From: Chrysochromulina tobinii
Taxonomy: Eukaryota; Haptophyta; Prymnesiales; Chrysochromulinaceae
Reading direction: 5' to 3'
Length of the DNA: 13,541 nt
NCBI GenBank assembly: GCA_001275005.1
Contig: JWZX01002556.1
Coordinates: 1-13,541, forward strand
A program made the translations under genes and the position numbers. This document shows, piece after piece, positions 1 to 7,805 of this stretch (positions within the stretch are counted from its first letter, which is position 1; every line of letters starts with the position of its first letter). A model generated the notes under the pieces. The model ran no database searches. It was not told the origin of the DNA and saw only the letters and a list, made by a program, of their open reading frames with translations.

Positions 1-2
1 AT

Positions 3-347
3 CACGCCTGTGCCGCTGACTGTATCACTCTTCACCGCACAACGGTCGCCTTGCCGGAAGGTGCTGATCTTGCTCGGTGGAGGGGCTGCTGGAGCAACAG
101 CGCCTGCGGCTACGCCTTGCCCGAAGGCGCGCTTTTGGCCGGCGGCGATGGCGGAGCTCCTTTGAGCATCGCGCCCGGCCGCTCCGTGACGGCCGCCTTC
201 ATCCTCCCCCCCCCCGCCGCGCGCGCCGCGCCGCCGCGCACGAGGGAAGAGGCCGCCCGTCCGCGTCGGAGCTCGCGTCCACGAAGCTCCTCATATGAAA
301 GGTTTCACGTCTTAACGTTCATTCATGTGAATACACACAACACGTAA
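3..347 (+). CDS. Possible 3' end of an unidentified gene (partial at window start)
   Basis: This frame is open from the left edge to a TAA at 345-347, about 114 codons, and has no ATG start, so if real it is the tail of a gene beginning outside the window. The first ~60 residues look protein-like and hold a weak internal repeat: ALPEGADLARWRG, then ALPEGALLAGGDGG. The rest is Pro/Ala/Arg-rich low complexity and then AT-richer sequence resembling UTR. No family is recognised. GC-rich DNA often leaves one frame open by chance, so this is a weak call; an exon ending before about position 200 is an alternative. Confidence 0.22.
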   Translation, partial: HACAADCITLHRTTVALPEGADLARWRGCWSNSACGYALPEGALLAGGDGGAPLSIAPGRSVTAAFILPPPAARAAPPRTREEAARPRRSSRPRSSSYERFHVLTFIHVNTHNT

Positions 348-612
348 GCGTTCATTCACAACACACCAACACGCACAAACGAAATTCAAAAGCGTGAAGG
401 GCAACGTTCACAGCACCGGTTGTCGCGTCTGTCGTATTGTGTGAATGAAGGTAGGGGCACAACACAACGCGCATACTCTCCGGACCCCGAGTGCATGCAA
501 GCGCTCAGCACAGCGGAAGTCCTGTAAAATCCACGAGCGAACCTTCCCCACATACTTACGGTTCTAAACAAACCTGGATTCCTGCATCTGCCCGCGCGGC
601 GGTCCTCCTTCG
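301..612 (+). promoter_or_regulatory. Upstream region of the first GT14-like gene
   Basis: This stretch is less GC-rich than the flanking coding DNA. It holds two copies of CGTTCATTCA (316-325 and 349-358) and an inverted relative, TGAATGAAG, at 442-450. I see no TATA box. An in-frame TAA at 565-567 blocks the downstream reading frame from extending here. A possible splice acceptor, a pyrimidine-rich run ending in CAG at 616-618, would let an upstream exon join the gene, but I found no exon here that encodes a signal peptide. Confidence 0.3.
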
Positions 613-1857
613 ATGCAGCACGCGAGCGAGGATTGCTGGGACTTCTGCAGCGGCCAGGGCAGGTGCAACTGGTGCGGCACGGGCGCCTGCTGCCGCCAAG
701 GTTGGGACGGCTCGCCGACCGAGTGTGGATCCGGCACACTCGGCTGCACACGCAAGCACTGCTGCGTGGCTGGCGCGACGCCACCAATGCAGCCGTTCCC
801 GCCTAGGTCCCCGCCCAGGCCGCACGTCCCGCCCAGTCCGCCATGCTCGGCGGAAGCAGGGTTGCGCACAGTAGCTTACGGCTTCCTGACTCGTGGCGCC
901 ATCCCGCTGTGGAATCTGTGGGCAGACTATTTTCGTAGTTGTGCGGCTGGCGCCAGTGGGGTGCGTGGCCTGGACGTCGGCGGGTGTCCGGCAGTGCCCA
1001 TCTTCCACGCCCAGGACCTCAGCAAGCACGATTTGATCCGCCGCCTGACCGCCGAGTTCAACGGCTACGTGCTGCCTCCCGACGAGACCATCCAAGGCTA
1101 CCCGCGCTTCTCGTGGATAATGGTGGCGATGATGCTGCACATCTACCGCGCGCTGGACCAGGTGGTTGCGCCCAACGGCTGCCAGCCCAGCTGGGTGCAC
1201 ATCGCGTCCGAGCGGGACGTGCCCGTCGTCGCCTGCCCGACGGTGCATCTCGAGCTCGCGGCCCACCCGAGGATAAGCCGCGTCAATTTTGCCGATCAAC
1301 TGGAGCACTCGCAGTGGGTGACGCTGTGGGCGGCGCACGCGAGGCAGATCGCGGGCACGCGGGAGCACGAGAGCATGCTCAAGCAGTATTGGCTGCGTCG
1401 CTTCTCGAATGGCGCGCAGGACATTCGCGTCGAGATTGGAGGTCACGATCGGTGGACGCACTCGGCGCCCGATGAGGTCGTGATCGGGTGGGAGTTGATA
1501 CACCGATCAGATGGGCCAAGGGCGAGTGTCTTGGGTGGGCTGACGTACTTTGCGTGGGGTTCGAGGTACTGCTCCACCGTCGACAATAGGGATGCGGGTG
1601 CGGAGAAGACGACCCCTTGCGCCTACGTGGACAGGCAGGCCGCAGCCGCGGCGTGTGGCTTCGCACGCCACCAAGGCAGGATGTTTGCACGCAAGATTGG
1701 AGATGGATCCAAGGAGTCAAGCCATCAGGTGATGGGCGCGATCTCAGACTGTATCGGCTTCTTCCACTTGCCGCCGTCTTCGCCTCCGTCCTTCCACTTG
1801 CCGCCGTCTTCGCCTCCGTCGCCGTCGCCACCGCCTGCCCTGCCACCGCCGCCGCCT

Positions 1858-1890
<33 letters not shown>

Positions 1891-2385
1891 GCTACACCCT
1901 CACCATGGCCGCCCCCGTCGCCACCTTTGCAGCCGCCGCCGACGCCGCCGACGCCGCCGAGGTTGCTGCCCTCGCTACCGCCAGCATTCACTCTGCCTGC
2001 GTCGGCGTCGGCCTTGCAGTTCGTCGGCCTCTCCCTGCTCCTCGTCGGCCTCAGCATGCTTCTGCTCGCTGCCTGCAAGCGCGGCCCAGTGAGGTTGTGT
2101 GGGCGTGGGACGGACGACGCCGAGCCCGCACCGCTCGTAAAGCCCGCGGTCAAGAGCGACAAGGATAGGCGTGGCGCCATGAGGCTCGTCAGCGAGGCTG
2201 AGACGGAGATCGAGTCTTGGGCAGGGCCCAAGGAGCCCCAGAAGCCGCGTCGTGCGCGCCGGTCGCATCGCCAAGCCAAAGGCCGTGTCGTCGAATGTGC
2301 TGACCAGGTGGATGAGGAGCAGCAGGGCGACACATCGCTTACGCAGGAAACCGGAGATCTGGGGGGGGATGTTGAGTTATGTTGA
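613..2385 (+). CDS. GT14-like (core-2/I-branching, DUF266-type) glycosyltransferase, Cys-rich, C-terminally anchored
   Basis: The ORF encodes 590 aa. Residues 8-51 form a Cys-rich module (CW..C....C.WCG..ACC). A proline linker (57-78) follows, then a domain at about 86-383 with GT14-like features: VAYGFLTRGAIPLW at its start, HIASERD..P (196-204, matching the family's SES/SER-x-x-P segment), SQWVTL, APDE (285-288) and RMFARK (356-361). A proline-rich stem (384-462, with 16 consecutive prolines), a membrane segment (467-488) and a ~100-residue charged, presumably cytosolic tail follow. GT14 enzymes transfer sugars from nucleotide sugars in the Golgi; acceptor and sugar here are unknown. The closest relative in the window is the gene at 7806-9626. 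That paralogue has a signal peptide and this ORF does not, so the true N-terminus may lie in an unseen exon spliced near 618. Family assignment comes from motif recall, not a search. Confidence 0.72.
1761..1890 (+). repeat. 30-bp tandem duplication and CCG microsatellite in the proline stem
   Basis: Positions 1761-1790 and 1791-1820 are identical 30-bp copies in frame, each encoding a FHLPPSSPPS-type decapeptide. Positions 1843-1890 are 16 consecutive proline codons, mostly CCG. Both lie in the stem of the GT14-like protein and suggest slippage-driven length change. Confidence 0.9.
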
Positions 2386-2420
2386 TCTCAATCGCGAACT
2401 GGGACCGGAAACGGGCCCGT

Positions 2421-2450
2421 GTGCGCCCTAGTGCGCCCTAGTGCGCCCGT
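2421..2450. repeat. Three 10-bp tandem repeats
   Basis: GTGCGCCCTA occurs at 2421-2430 and 2431-2440, followed by GTGCGCCCGT at 2441-2450. It sits just 3' of the first GT14-like gene, presumably in its 3' UTR. Confidence 0.85.
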
Positions 2451-2511
2451 GTGTGTACCGTGTGTGTCCCGCATAGCACTTTACGGGAATGTGCGTTGTC
2501 CTGGGCGGGGG

Positions 2512-2687
2512 CACGATATCGTGTGATCTCACGATATTGGCGCCCTCTCCCACGATATCGTGCGCGTACTCTACGATAGTGCTAACCGGACTACGAAATC
2601 GCGGAATCTCACCGATATCGTGACCCCCCCCCGTCAATATCGCACAAACCGACGAGTGCCCGGGAGTGTTATCTCACTGGTATTGTG
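2512..2687. repeat. Decayed ~20-bp-period array of CACGATATCGTG palindromes
   Basis: The perfect 12-bp palindrome CACGATATCGTG occurs at 2512-2523 and 2551-2562. Degenerate versions begin at about 2530 (CACGATATTG), 2571 (CTACGATAGTGC), 2591 (CTACGAAATCGC), 2611 (ACCGATATCGTG), 2633 (GTCAATATCGCA) and 2676 (ACTGGTATTGTG). Most neighbouring starts are 18-22 bp apart, near two helical turns, and the last gap is about twice that. The spacers are unrelated in sequence, so the palindrome core and its spacing are what is retained. It could be a decayed tandem repeat or a cluster of binding sites for a dimeric protein. Confidence 0.65.
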
Positions 2688-3030
2688 GTAATGCCGGCTC
2701 CCCCCGGTGTCGGTGTCTTTTTACCGATTTATCTAAACGAGAGCAACCCTACAAAGGAAGGGACCCCATGATGTGCGGTGGGGGGATTTGAAGGTGGTAC
2801 AGTAAATGCGGGTCACAGCGCTGGCCTGCACGCGCTCTCTACCTCCCGTTTTCGTTTTCGTGGGCGGGGCCAGGGGCGGCGGCGACCACGGACCAGAGCA
2901 GGGACCACGGTCCACACGCGCCGAGAGGGCGTGCGCGGGGGAACCGAGATCGGTGATGAACACTGCGCTGCGCCTCGGCTCAATCTTTGTATGATCTCAC
3001 ACGCTTCTCATCTTCAGCCGCCGCTTCAAT

Positions 3031-4173
3031 CTACTCCTCTGCATCTGCAGCCGCCGGCACCATGGGACTGGCCTCGGTCTTGAGCCGGTTGAAGGTGCGC
3101 TTGTCCTTGGGAGGGGGCGGGGGTGGCGTACTCGAGAAGCGCAGGATGAGCATGGTGATCGGGTTGGTCGAGTACATCATAGTCGCCACGCACACGAGCA
3201 CGAGCCCGAGCCAGAAGTCTCGAGCAGGCGTTGGGCGGAAGCCGAACATCGGGATGGCGATGAGCGAAGTGGAGAGAAGCGCCATCGCCGTGGCGAACCC
3301 TTTCAGGATGTTGCCCGCATACTTGATGACAACGGAGGTGAGCAGCCCACCGACGGCCTGGATCAAGATGACGCCCCACGTGTCCCTGTGGAAACCGTGG
3401 AACAGACCATTGCGCAGGATGCCCACCCTGTCGAACTGGAGCATCGCCAGTCCCTGCAGCGGCATCGAGATGAGCGCGAGCCACACATTCATCTCCAGCA
3501 GCGTCGTGCTACCCTTGTTGAAGGTCTTCTCGAGGAAGACACCCGCAAAGCCTGAGAGCGCCGCCGCCGCCATCGAGGCGATCATCCCGAGCACGGCGGC
3601 GCCAACGCCCAGATCTGAGCTCGAGCCGCCGCCGCCGCTTCCCTTGGCGTTGTTGACGAGCACCACGCCCGCCACGAGCACAATGAACGAGGCCCAAGCC
3701 TCCTTGGAGAAGCGCTTGCCGAGCATGGTGATCGAGAAGACGGCGGCCCATAGCAGCTTGGTTTGCACGAGCACCTGCGCTACGGCCGCGGGCAAGTTCG
3801 CGACGCCCACGTACAACAAGTTGTTTTGGCCGATGTAGCATATGGAGGGCACTAGCAACACGAGCATCTGGCGGCGCAGCCCCCACAGCTTTCTCAAGGG
3901 CGCGCTGATGGCACTCTCGCCCGCCATGATACATACAAGCGAAACGACGAGCTTCACTACCTCCTGCATGAGCACGGCCACAGTCGTGTAATAGTGATCA
4001 GCGTGCAGCGACGTACTCATTTTCATGACAAGGAAGAGTGCCGAGTTCTGCACGACTAGCAGCGGGCATGAGTACAGTCGGATGGCCTCTGCGGCAATGA
4101 GTATCTGATATATAGGTCGTAGCCGCTCGGTGATGGACCTAGGTTCAGAATCCATTTCCTCGACGGAATCCAT
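3031..4173 (-). CDS. Nucleotide-sugar transporter, SLC35A type (UDP-Gal/UDP-GlcNAc/CMP-sugar transporter family)
   Basis: The protein is 380 aa from the chosen Met, about the family's usual size, with roughly ten hydrophobic segments. Hallmarks are LLVVQNSALFL (38-48), YIGQNNLLYVGVANLPAA (113-130) running into QTKLLW, GFAGVFLEK (208-216), and GGLLTSVVIKYAGNILKGFA (275-294), the best-conserved C-terminal block of SLC35A proteins. A Gly/Ser loop at 178-186 separates the two halves, and a PPPPPPK tail probably faces the cytosol. Such proteins exchange cytosolic nucleotide sugar for luminal nucleoside monophosphate in the Golgi; the exact sugar cannot be read from sequence. The frame extends upstream to another ATG at 4294-4296 (41 more residues), but the ATG at 4171-4173 has the stronger context (AAG before, G after) and starts where family similarity makes sense. 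The stop is TAG at 3031-3033. Confidence 0.92.
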   Translation of the reverse strand: MDSVEEMDSEPRSITERLRPIYQILIAAEAIRLYSCPLLVVQNSALFLVMKMSTSLHADHYYTTVAVLMQEVVKLVVSLVCIMAGESAISAPLRKLWGLRRQMLVLLVPSICYIGQNNLLYVGVANLPAAVAQVLVQTKLLWAAVFSITMLGKRFSKEAWASFIVLVAGVVLVNNAKGSGGGGSSSDLGVGAAVLGMIASMAAAALSGFAGVFLEKTFNKGSTTLLEMNVWLALISMPLQGLAMLQFDRVGILRNGLFHGFHRDTWGVILIQAVGGLLTSVVIKYAGNILKGFATAMALLSTSLIAIPMFGFRPTPARDFWLGLVLVCVATMMYSTNPITMLILRFSSTPPPPPPKDKRTFNRLKTEASPMVPAAADAEE

Positions 4174-4435
4174 CTTGGAAAACTGATCGGCAGCGTTGAC
4201 GCAGAAGAAAAGACGTCTTCTTCCTCTCTTCAACGGACATAGAAAAAGGTCTCGGACTTCGACCCAGAAGCATGCACGCGGAAGAGGAGCCCTCATTCAC
4301 AGCCAAGCACTGTAAAAGGGGCCGAAAACCAGGCGTTCGTGCTCGCTATCCCACCAGACACGATACGCTTTTCTTGCGACGGGCTCATTCTTCATCTGTC
4401 TCCTGCTTAGCGCGAATCCTCGTGCAGCGGGCACC
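4174..4435. promoter_or_regulatory. Short divergent (bidirectional) promoter region
   Basis: Only 262 bp separate the transporter start and the fucosyltransferase-like gene start on opposite strands, so both promoters and 5' UTRs must share this interval. It includes the palindrome AAGACGTCTT (4210-4219) within a longer near-palindrome, containing a GACGTC core of the kind bZIP factors bind. I see no clear TATA box. If the upstream transporter ATG at 4296 were used, the interval would shrink to about 139 bp. Confidence 0.5.
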
Positions 4436-6759
4436 ATGAAGGCCAAGCGGGCAAAAAGACACGACGGCTTGAGTGTCAAGGCTCGTCGCAAGCAGTCCGA
4501 GCGTCTGCCGAGCGACATCCATGCAGATCACGATGAAGAACATTCCGCTGCTGAAGACTCCGTCGCCGAGGTTGCCGAAGAGGACGCTTCCTTGGACGCC
4601 CTGGCTCGGCATGCCTTCAACGCCGATGCGCAGGGCGATGATGGCGACGTGAAAGCTGTTGCGCCCGAGCGCATAGCCAACGTGGCGAAGGTTCTATTTG
4701 TGCTCGTAGCTTGCATCGGGGCGTTCTTCTTGGGCAGCTCGGTGTTGAGGTCCATTCAATTGCACAGTGCAGAGGGGCATACCACAATGCTCGCCGCCGC
4801 AAGCGCACCAGCTCCAATGGCATCTTTAGATGGTGCAAACTCCTCTGTGGACTCCACGACGAAGACCTCGTTGCAGCCGCCTGCCTCGGCTCCGCCGCCT
4901 TCGCCTCCCCGAGCACTTCTTCTTGGCGATCCGCCTTCCTCGCCTCCGCCGCCCTTTCCTCCCGATACTCTGCTGGTCGGTTCACAGTGCGCCCAGCCAC
5001 CACCTCCGACACCACCCCTACCCTCGCCAGCGCCCACCCCAACACCGTCATCACCTTTATCTCCAATGCCAGCATCAACGCTTGCATCTCTCTGCCAAGG
5101 GCCTACCTCTGCATCCCAACCCAGCCTATGGCCTGCAACGCTTGCCGATGAGGTCTGCAGGTTCGTATGGTCAGCTTCGACGCCAGGTGCTCCCCCAGCT
5201 GCTCCGTCGTCACCACGGTCGCCTCCGCTGCAGCCGCCACCGCCCATTCCGTCCATGATCGCTGAATGCCTCTCACTTATTCAGCAGTATGGCATCGTCC
5301 CATATGTTTCATGGGGCTCGGCGGCGCATTTGAGGGATGTACAGCAGCGGTATGAGGCCAACCACTGCAACAGTGCGATAGGTGTGATGCACAGGGGAAG
5401 CATAGAGTCTCCCTACGATGAGCGCAGTCGTCCTTGGGAGACGCCCGTATGGGCTTGCGAAGGCTTCCCGAACTTGGCACCGGGCAGAGGCCCTGTCTGC
5501 TTTGGCCCGCACATGCCAGGAGCTGACTGGCTTTCCTTAGGTCGTGAGACAGAACACATGTCATGCTCTCGTTTCGCTCCCACTGGCCGCCTCGACACGC
5601 TCCATTGCCTGACTGCTGCCCGGTTGCTTGCGGCCGCGCCCTCCATGCCGGTTGGCTTTGATCTCTTTAGCGGATACAGCTACAATCGCCTCTCCGACAT
5701 GTTCACCTTCGGCTCGGGGTGCGGCACGACACAATAAACAGTGACCTCCTTACCACTCGCGCCCGCGTTTTGCCTTTTCGATGCGCCTTTCACCCGCCGG
5801 TTCGCGTCCTGTGCAGGTATCAAAAAGGAGCGCAAGCAGGCATCCACTACGATTATCCTGATAGCATAGGCTTTACGTACCTGCATCGGGCCGGCGGAAG
5901 AGGAGGGGACTGGAGCACGTTGATGGATATTGTCAACCACCGCGAAGGGGACACGCCGCCTCCGACCGCCTTCGTGATCCACGTACGGGCGGGCGACGTC
6001 ATCGACGGCGTCGGAGACTCCCTTCTCGACCTCCTCATGTTGAGCGTGGCTTGGCATCGTGCTGGACCCCAGCGTGGCATTCGCGAAGCTGCCACAAGCT
6101 GGTCCGAGTGGGCACGAGCCAATCCTCGGGCGGACGAGTCGAATTGGTGGAACTACGTCAAGACGCTCAACTACTACGAAGCCATTGTGCAGAACGGTCT
6201 CCCTGCCGGTGCACGCAGCATCGTGCTCGTGACCGGGTCGCATTGGCCGCTGAGTGCAGATGGCGTAGATCACTTCTTTGATGAAAATGGCAACACCGGC
6301 ACGTTGGGCTCGTTTGAGCGCAGCTGGAAGTATTTGCACGTGATCAAAGGTTTGTACGAGGAGCTTGGCTTTCCCACGACCCTACGAATGGGGTACAGTC
6401 CGGACGACGACTTTGTGTACATGGGTTCCGCACGCTACTTCCACCCAACAGGCGGTGGCTTCTCGCGTCTTGTCGCCAGTGTGGTCAAGCGTAAGGGTGG
6501 GCAGGTCATTTCGTCGCGAGCGGTCAACGTCCACGATGGATGTGGTGAATACACTGTGGACCTGTGGCCAGAATCTTTGGCCTGGGGACCCAATGCCGCA
6601 CGTGGATGTACAGATTGGTCTACCAACAACGTATGGGGCGCAGTGAAGGATGGCTCATCACTCGTGCATGCGTGCATGACCAGCTGGGCACGTGAGAATT
6701 GCGCAGCACTGTGCTGCGAGTGCTGCGGGTCATCGCCTCACCTTCCACCTCCAAGCTGA
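4436..6759 (+). CDS. Type II membrane glycosyltransferase, fucosyltransferase-like (two exons: 4436-5718 and 5817-6759)
   Basis: Joining the exons gives 741 aa. It has a basic and then acidic cytosolic tail (1-82), one membrane anchor (about 83-104), a proline-rich stem (148-272) and a luminal domain (274-741): the classical Golgi type II layout. The luminal domain contains VIHVRAGD (481-488), the HxRxGD-type motif of GDP-fucose-using GT11/GT23/GT65/GT68-class enzymes, and DDFVYMGSARYFHPTGGGFS (626-644 region), a block I associate with fucosyltransferase-like proteins in algae and bacteria. The end is Cys-rich (GC.DW...WARENC..LCCECC), loosely like a ShKT cysteine pattern. The start ATG follows CACC, a good context. 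The family is a motif-level inference; another GT-B transferase is the alternative. The N-terminal anchor is shared with the protein at 10295-12010. The divergent neighbour is the nucleotide-sugar transporter. Confidence 0.75.
5719..5816 (+). other. Spliceosomal intron, 98 bp, GT-AG
   Basis: The upstream frame stops at 5735-5737 while the next frame continues the protein. A donor GTGCGG at 5719 and acceptor TGTGCAG ending at 5816, preceded by a pyrimidine-rich stretch, join the frames at one glycine codon (GG plus G). The product reads FTFGSG-YQKGAQAG without a break. It is the only intron in the window I can define with confidence. Confidence 0.82.
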
Positions 6760-6888
6760 GGTCACATGTTCGTCCGGGATCCGCGTGCTTGATGCGATAC
6801 ACTGTGGCGTACGGGTTCAGGACCCCCAAACAGGACAGGACACCCCGCTCGCCGTGACCACAAGGGCCCGACAGCGCCTCGATTGGGA

Positions 6889-6897
6889 TTGTAATGT
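6889..6897 (+). terminator. Candidate polyadenylation signal TTGTAATGT
   Basis: TTGTAATGT lies 130 nt after the stop of the fucosyltransferase-like gene. The identical 9-mer lies 77 nt after the stop at 12010. TGTAA is the polyadenylation signal of green algae; whether this organism uses it is unknown. Confidence 0.3.
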
Positions 6898-7033
6898 CCT
6901 GTCGTTTGGTGTTCGGTGACGTTGTACGTTTTATGTTTGGTATTATAACCTCCTGAGAGTGGTCTGGTGTGGCACAGGTGGGAGGTCACCTGCCATGAAA
7001 GAAGATTCGTAGATCATGGTTTCTAGGTTGGGG

Positions 7034-7054
7034 TGTGATTTCACAGAAATCACA
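7034..7054. repeat. Perfect 9-bp inverted repeat with 3-nt loop
   Basis: TGTGATTTC (7034-7042) and GAAATCACA (7046-7054) are exact inverted copies around ACA. A partial third copy, GTGTGATTTTGAG, follows at about 7065. It could be a cruciform, an RNA hairpin or a binding site. Confidence 0.75.
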
Positions 7055-7079
7055 GGCGTGGGTGTGATTTTGAGAAGCT

Positions 7080-7231
7080 TGCGGAAACACCCATGGGAAA
7101 CACCATGGAAACACACCCTGACCCTCGGAACCTCGGAAACACACCCTTTGAGTACCTCGGATAAGAAAAACCTTCTCACAGAAAAACCTTCTCAGTACTC
7201 ACAGAAACCCTCGGAAACACACCCTGAGTAC
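7080..7231. repeat. Cluster of short interspersed and tandem repeats
   Basis: GGAAACAC-type units recur, including CCTCGGAAACACACCCT at 7131-7147 and again at about 7209-7225. AGAAAAACCTTCTCA occurs at 7164-7178 and 7180-7194, a 16-bp tandem duplication. GAGTAC words lie beside some copies. The stretch looks like local noncoding duplication. Confidence 0.7.
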
Positions 7232-7238
7232 TGATTTC

Positions 7239-7397
7239 TGGAAGTTTAATTTATATGTACTTCCAACTGGACCACCACCTCCACAATACAGATATATGTA
7301 TGGTGGTTTCTAGCGCGTAAGCGCTAGATTAGTTGTCTTCCAGGGCAAGCGGAGTTGCAGGGCGGTAGACGCACACCAGCTCCACGAGCTAGGTGCG
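7239..7397. repeat. Chain of four inverted repeats (possible structured element)
   Basis: Four stems follow one another: TGGAAGT/ACTTCCA (7239-7245 and 7259-7265); ACCACCA/TGGTGGT (7271-7277 and 7301-7307); TCTAGCGC/GCGCTAGA around GTAA, a GNRA-type tetraloop if read as RNA (7309-7328); and a 12-pair imperfect stem at 7371-7397 (GCACACCAGCTC with GAGCTAGGTGCGC). No known RNA family was recognised. It may be a structured 3' UTR of either convergent gene, a small noncoding RNA or a decayed mobile element. Confidence 0.5.
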
Positions 7398-7805
7398 CCG
7401 GCGGGCGTGCAATACTTTCATACCATTACATATGCATGCATGAATGAACCCGCGGGCATGCCGATTATAAATCATCATCCCTAACTTGTGATGCACAGAG
7501 AAGACGGTCGACATCGAGAGCCCAGGCGATACGTTAAGGATAAGGTACGGTAGTCCGCTCGTGGTGTACACGGGGCGAAACCTGATCTCCGAATCCCTTC
7601 AGTGTTTTCCCCCAAAATCCCCCTTCGAAGTTAGCATAGGGTTAGGGAAGCAGATGACTGGGCTGGAGACCGGCGGCCCCAACAACGCAAAGCCGGAGTA
7701 TCTGAGAGTGGTTTTCTTTTCGTTTAAGCTGTTCTTTGTCGACGTATCTACACTCTCTGGCTCCATCGATTATGCCTGGACTGCCGCGCAATCGAGCTGC
7801 TCGTA

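Larger units (their letters stand above)
2386..3030. other. Convergent intergenic spacer
   Basis: This lies between the stop codons of two convergent genes and must hold both 3' UTRs and polyadenylation sites. It contains a short 10-bp repeat (2421-2450) and a decayed palindromic repeat array (2512-2687), listed separately. Open frames here are short and lack protein-like composition. I see no tRNA or other known RNA. Confidence 0.6.
6760..7805. other. Convergent intergenic spacer, about 1 kb
   Basis: The spacer lies between the stops of two convergent genes and should hold both 3' UTRs. It is less GC-rich than the genes and has much secondary-structure potential (see the hairpins at 7034-7054 and 7239-7397 and the repeats at 7080-7231). 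A further stem pairs CAGGTG (6975-6980) with CACCTG (6987-6992). Short open frames here, including one at 7561-7941, lack an ATG or recognisable content. No tRNA was found. Confidence 0.55.

Noticed and set aside
445-618. Micro-exon ATGAAG|GTAGGG joined to the CAG at 616-618
   Set aside because: The splice would be in frame but gives only Met-Lys before the Cys-rich module and supplies no signal peptide, so nothing favours it.
1725-2333. Long minus-strand frame with poly-glycine opposite the first GT14-like gene
   Set aside because: It is the antisense shadow of the proline stem; poly-Gly arises from reading the CCG repeat backwards.
3026-3934. Other-frame ORFs across the transporter, on both strands
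   Set aside because: They overlap a gene with clear family motifs and have biased, shadow-like composition.
4174-4296. 41-residue N-terminal extension of the nucleotide-sugar transporter
   Set aside because: The extension is Arg/Phe/Cys-rich without family similarity, and the downstream ATG has a better context. It cannot be fully excluded.
7345-7405. tRNA-Leu-like stretch (GGCGGTAGACGCAC followed by a hairpin)
   Set aside because: The D-arm resemblance is local. The candidate anticodon loop has C in place of the invariant T33, and there is no acceptor-stem pairing and no T-arm GGTTC.
7637-7647. Telomere-like TAGGGTTAGGG
   Set aside because: Fewer than two units; such short matches are common by chance and do not show an interstitial telomere.
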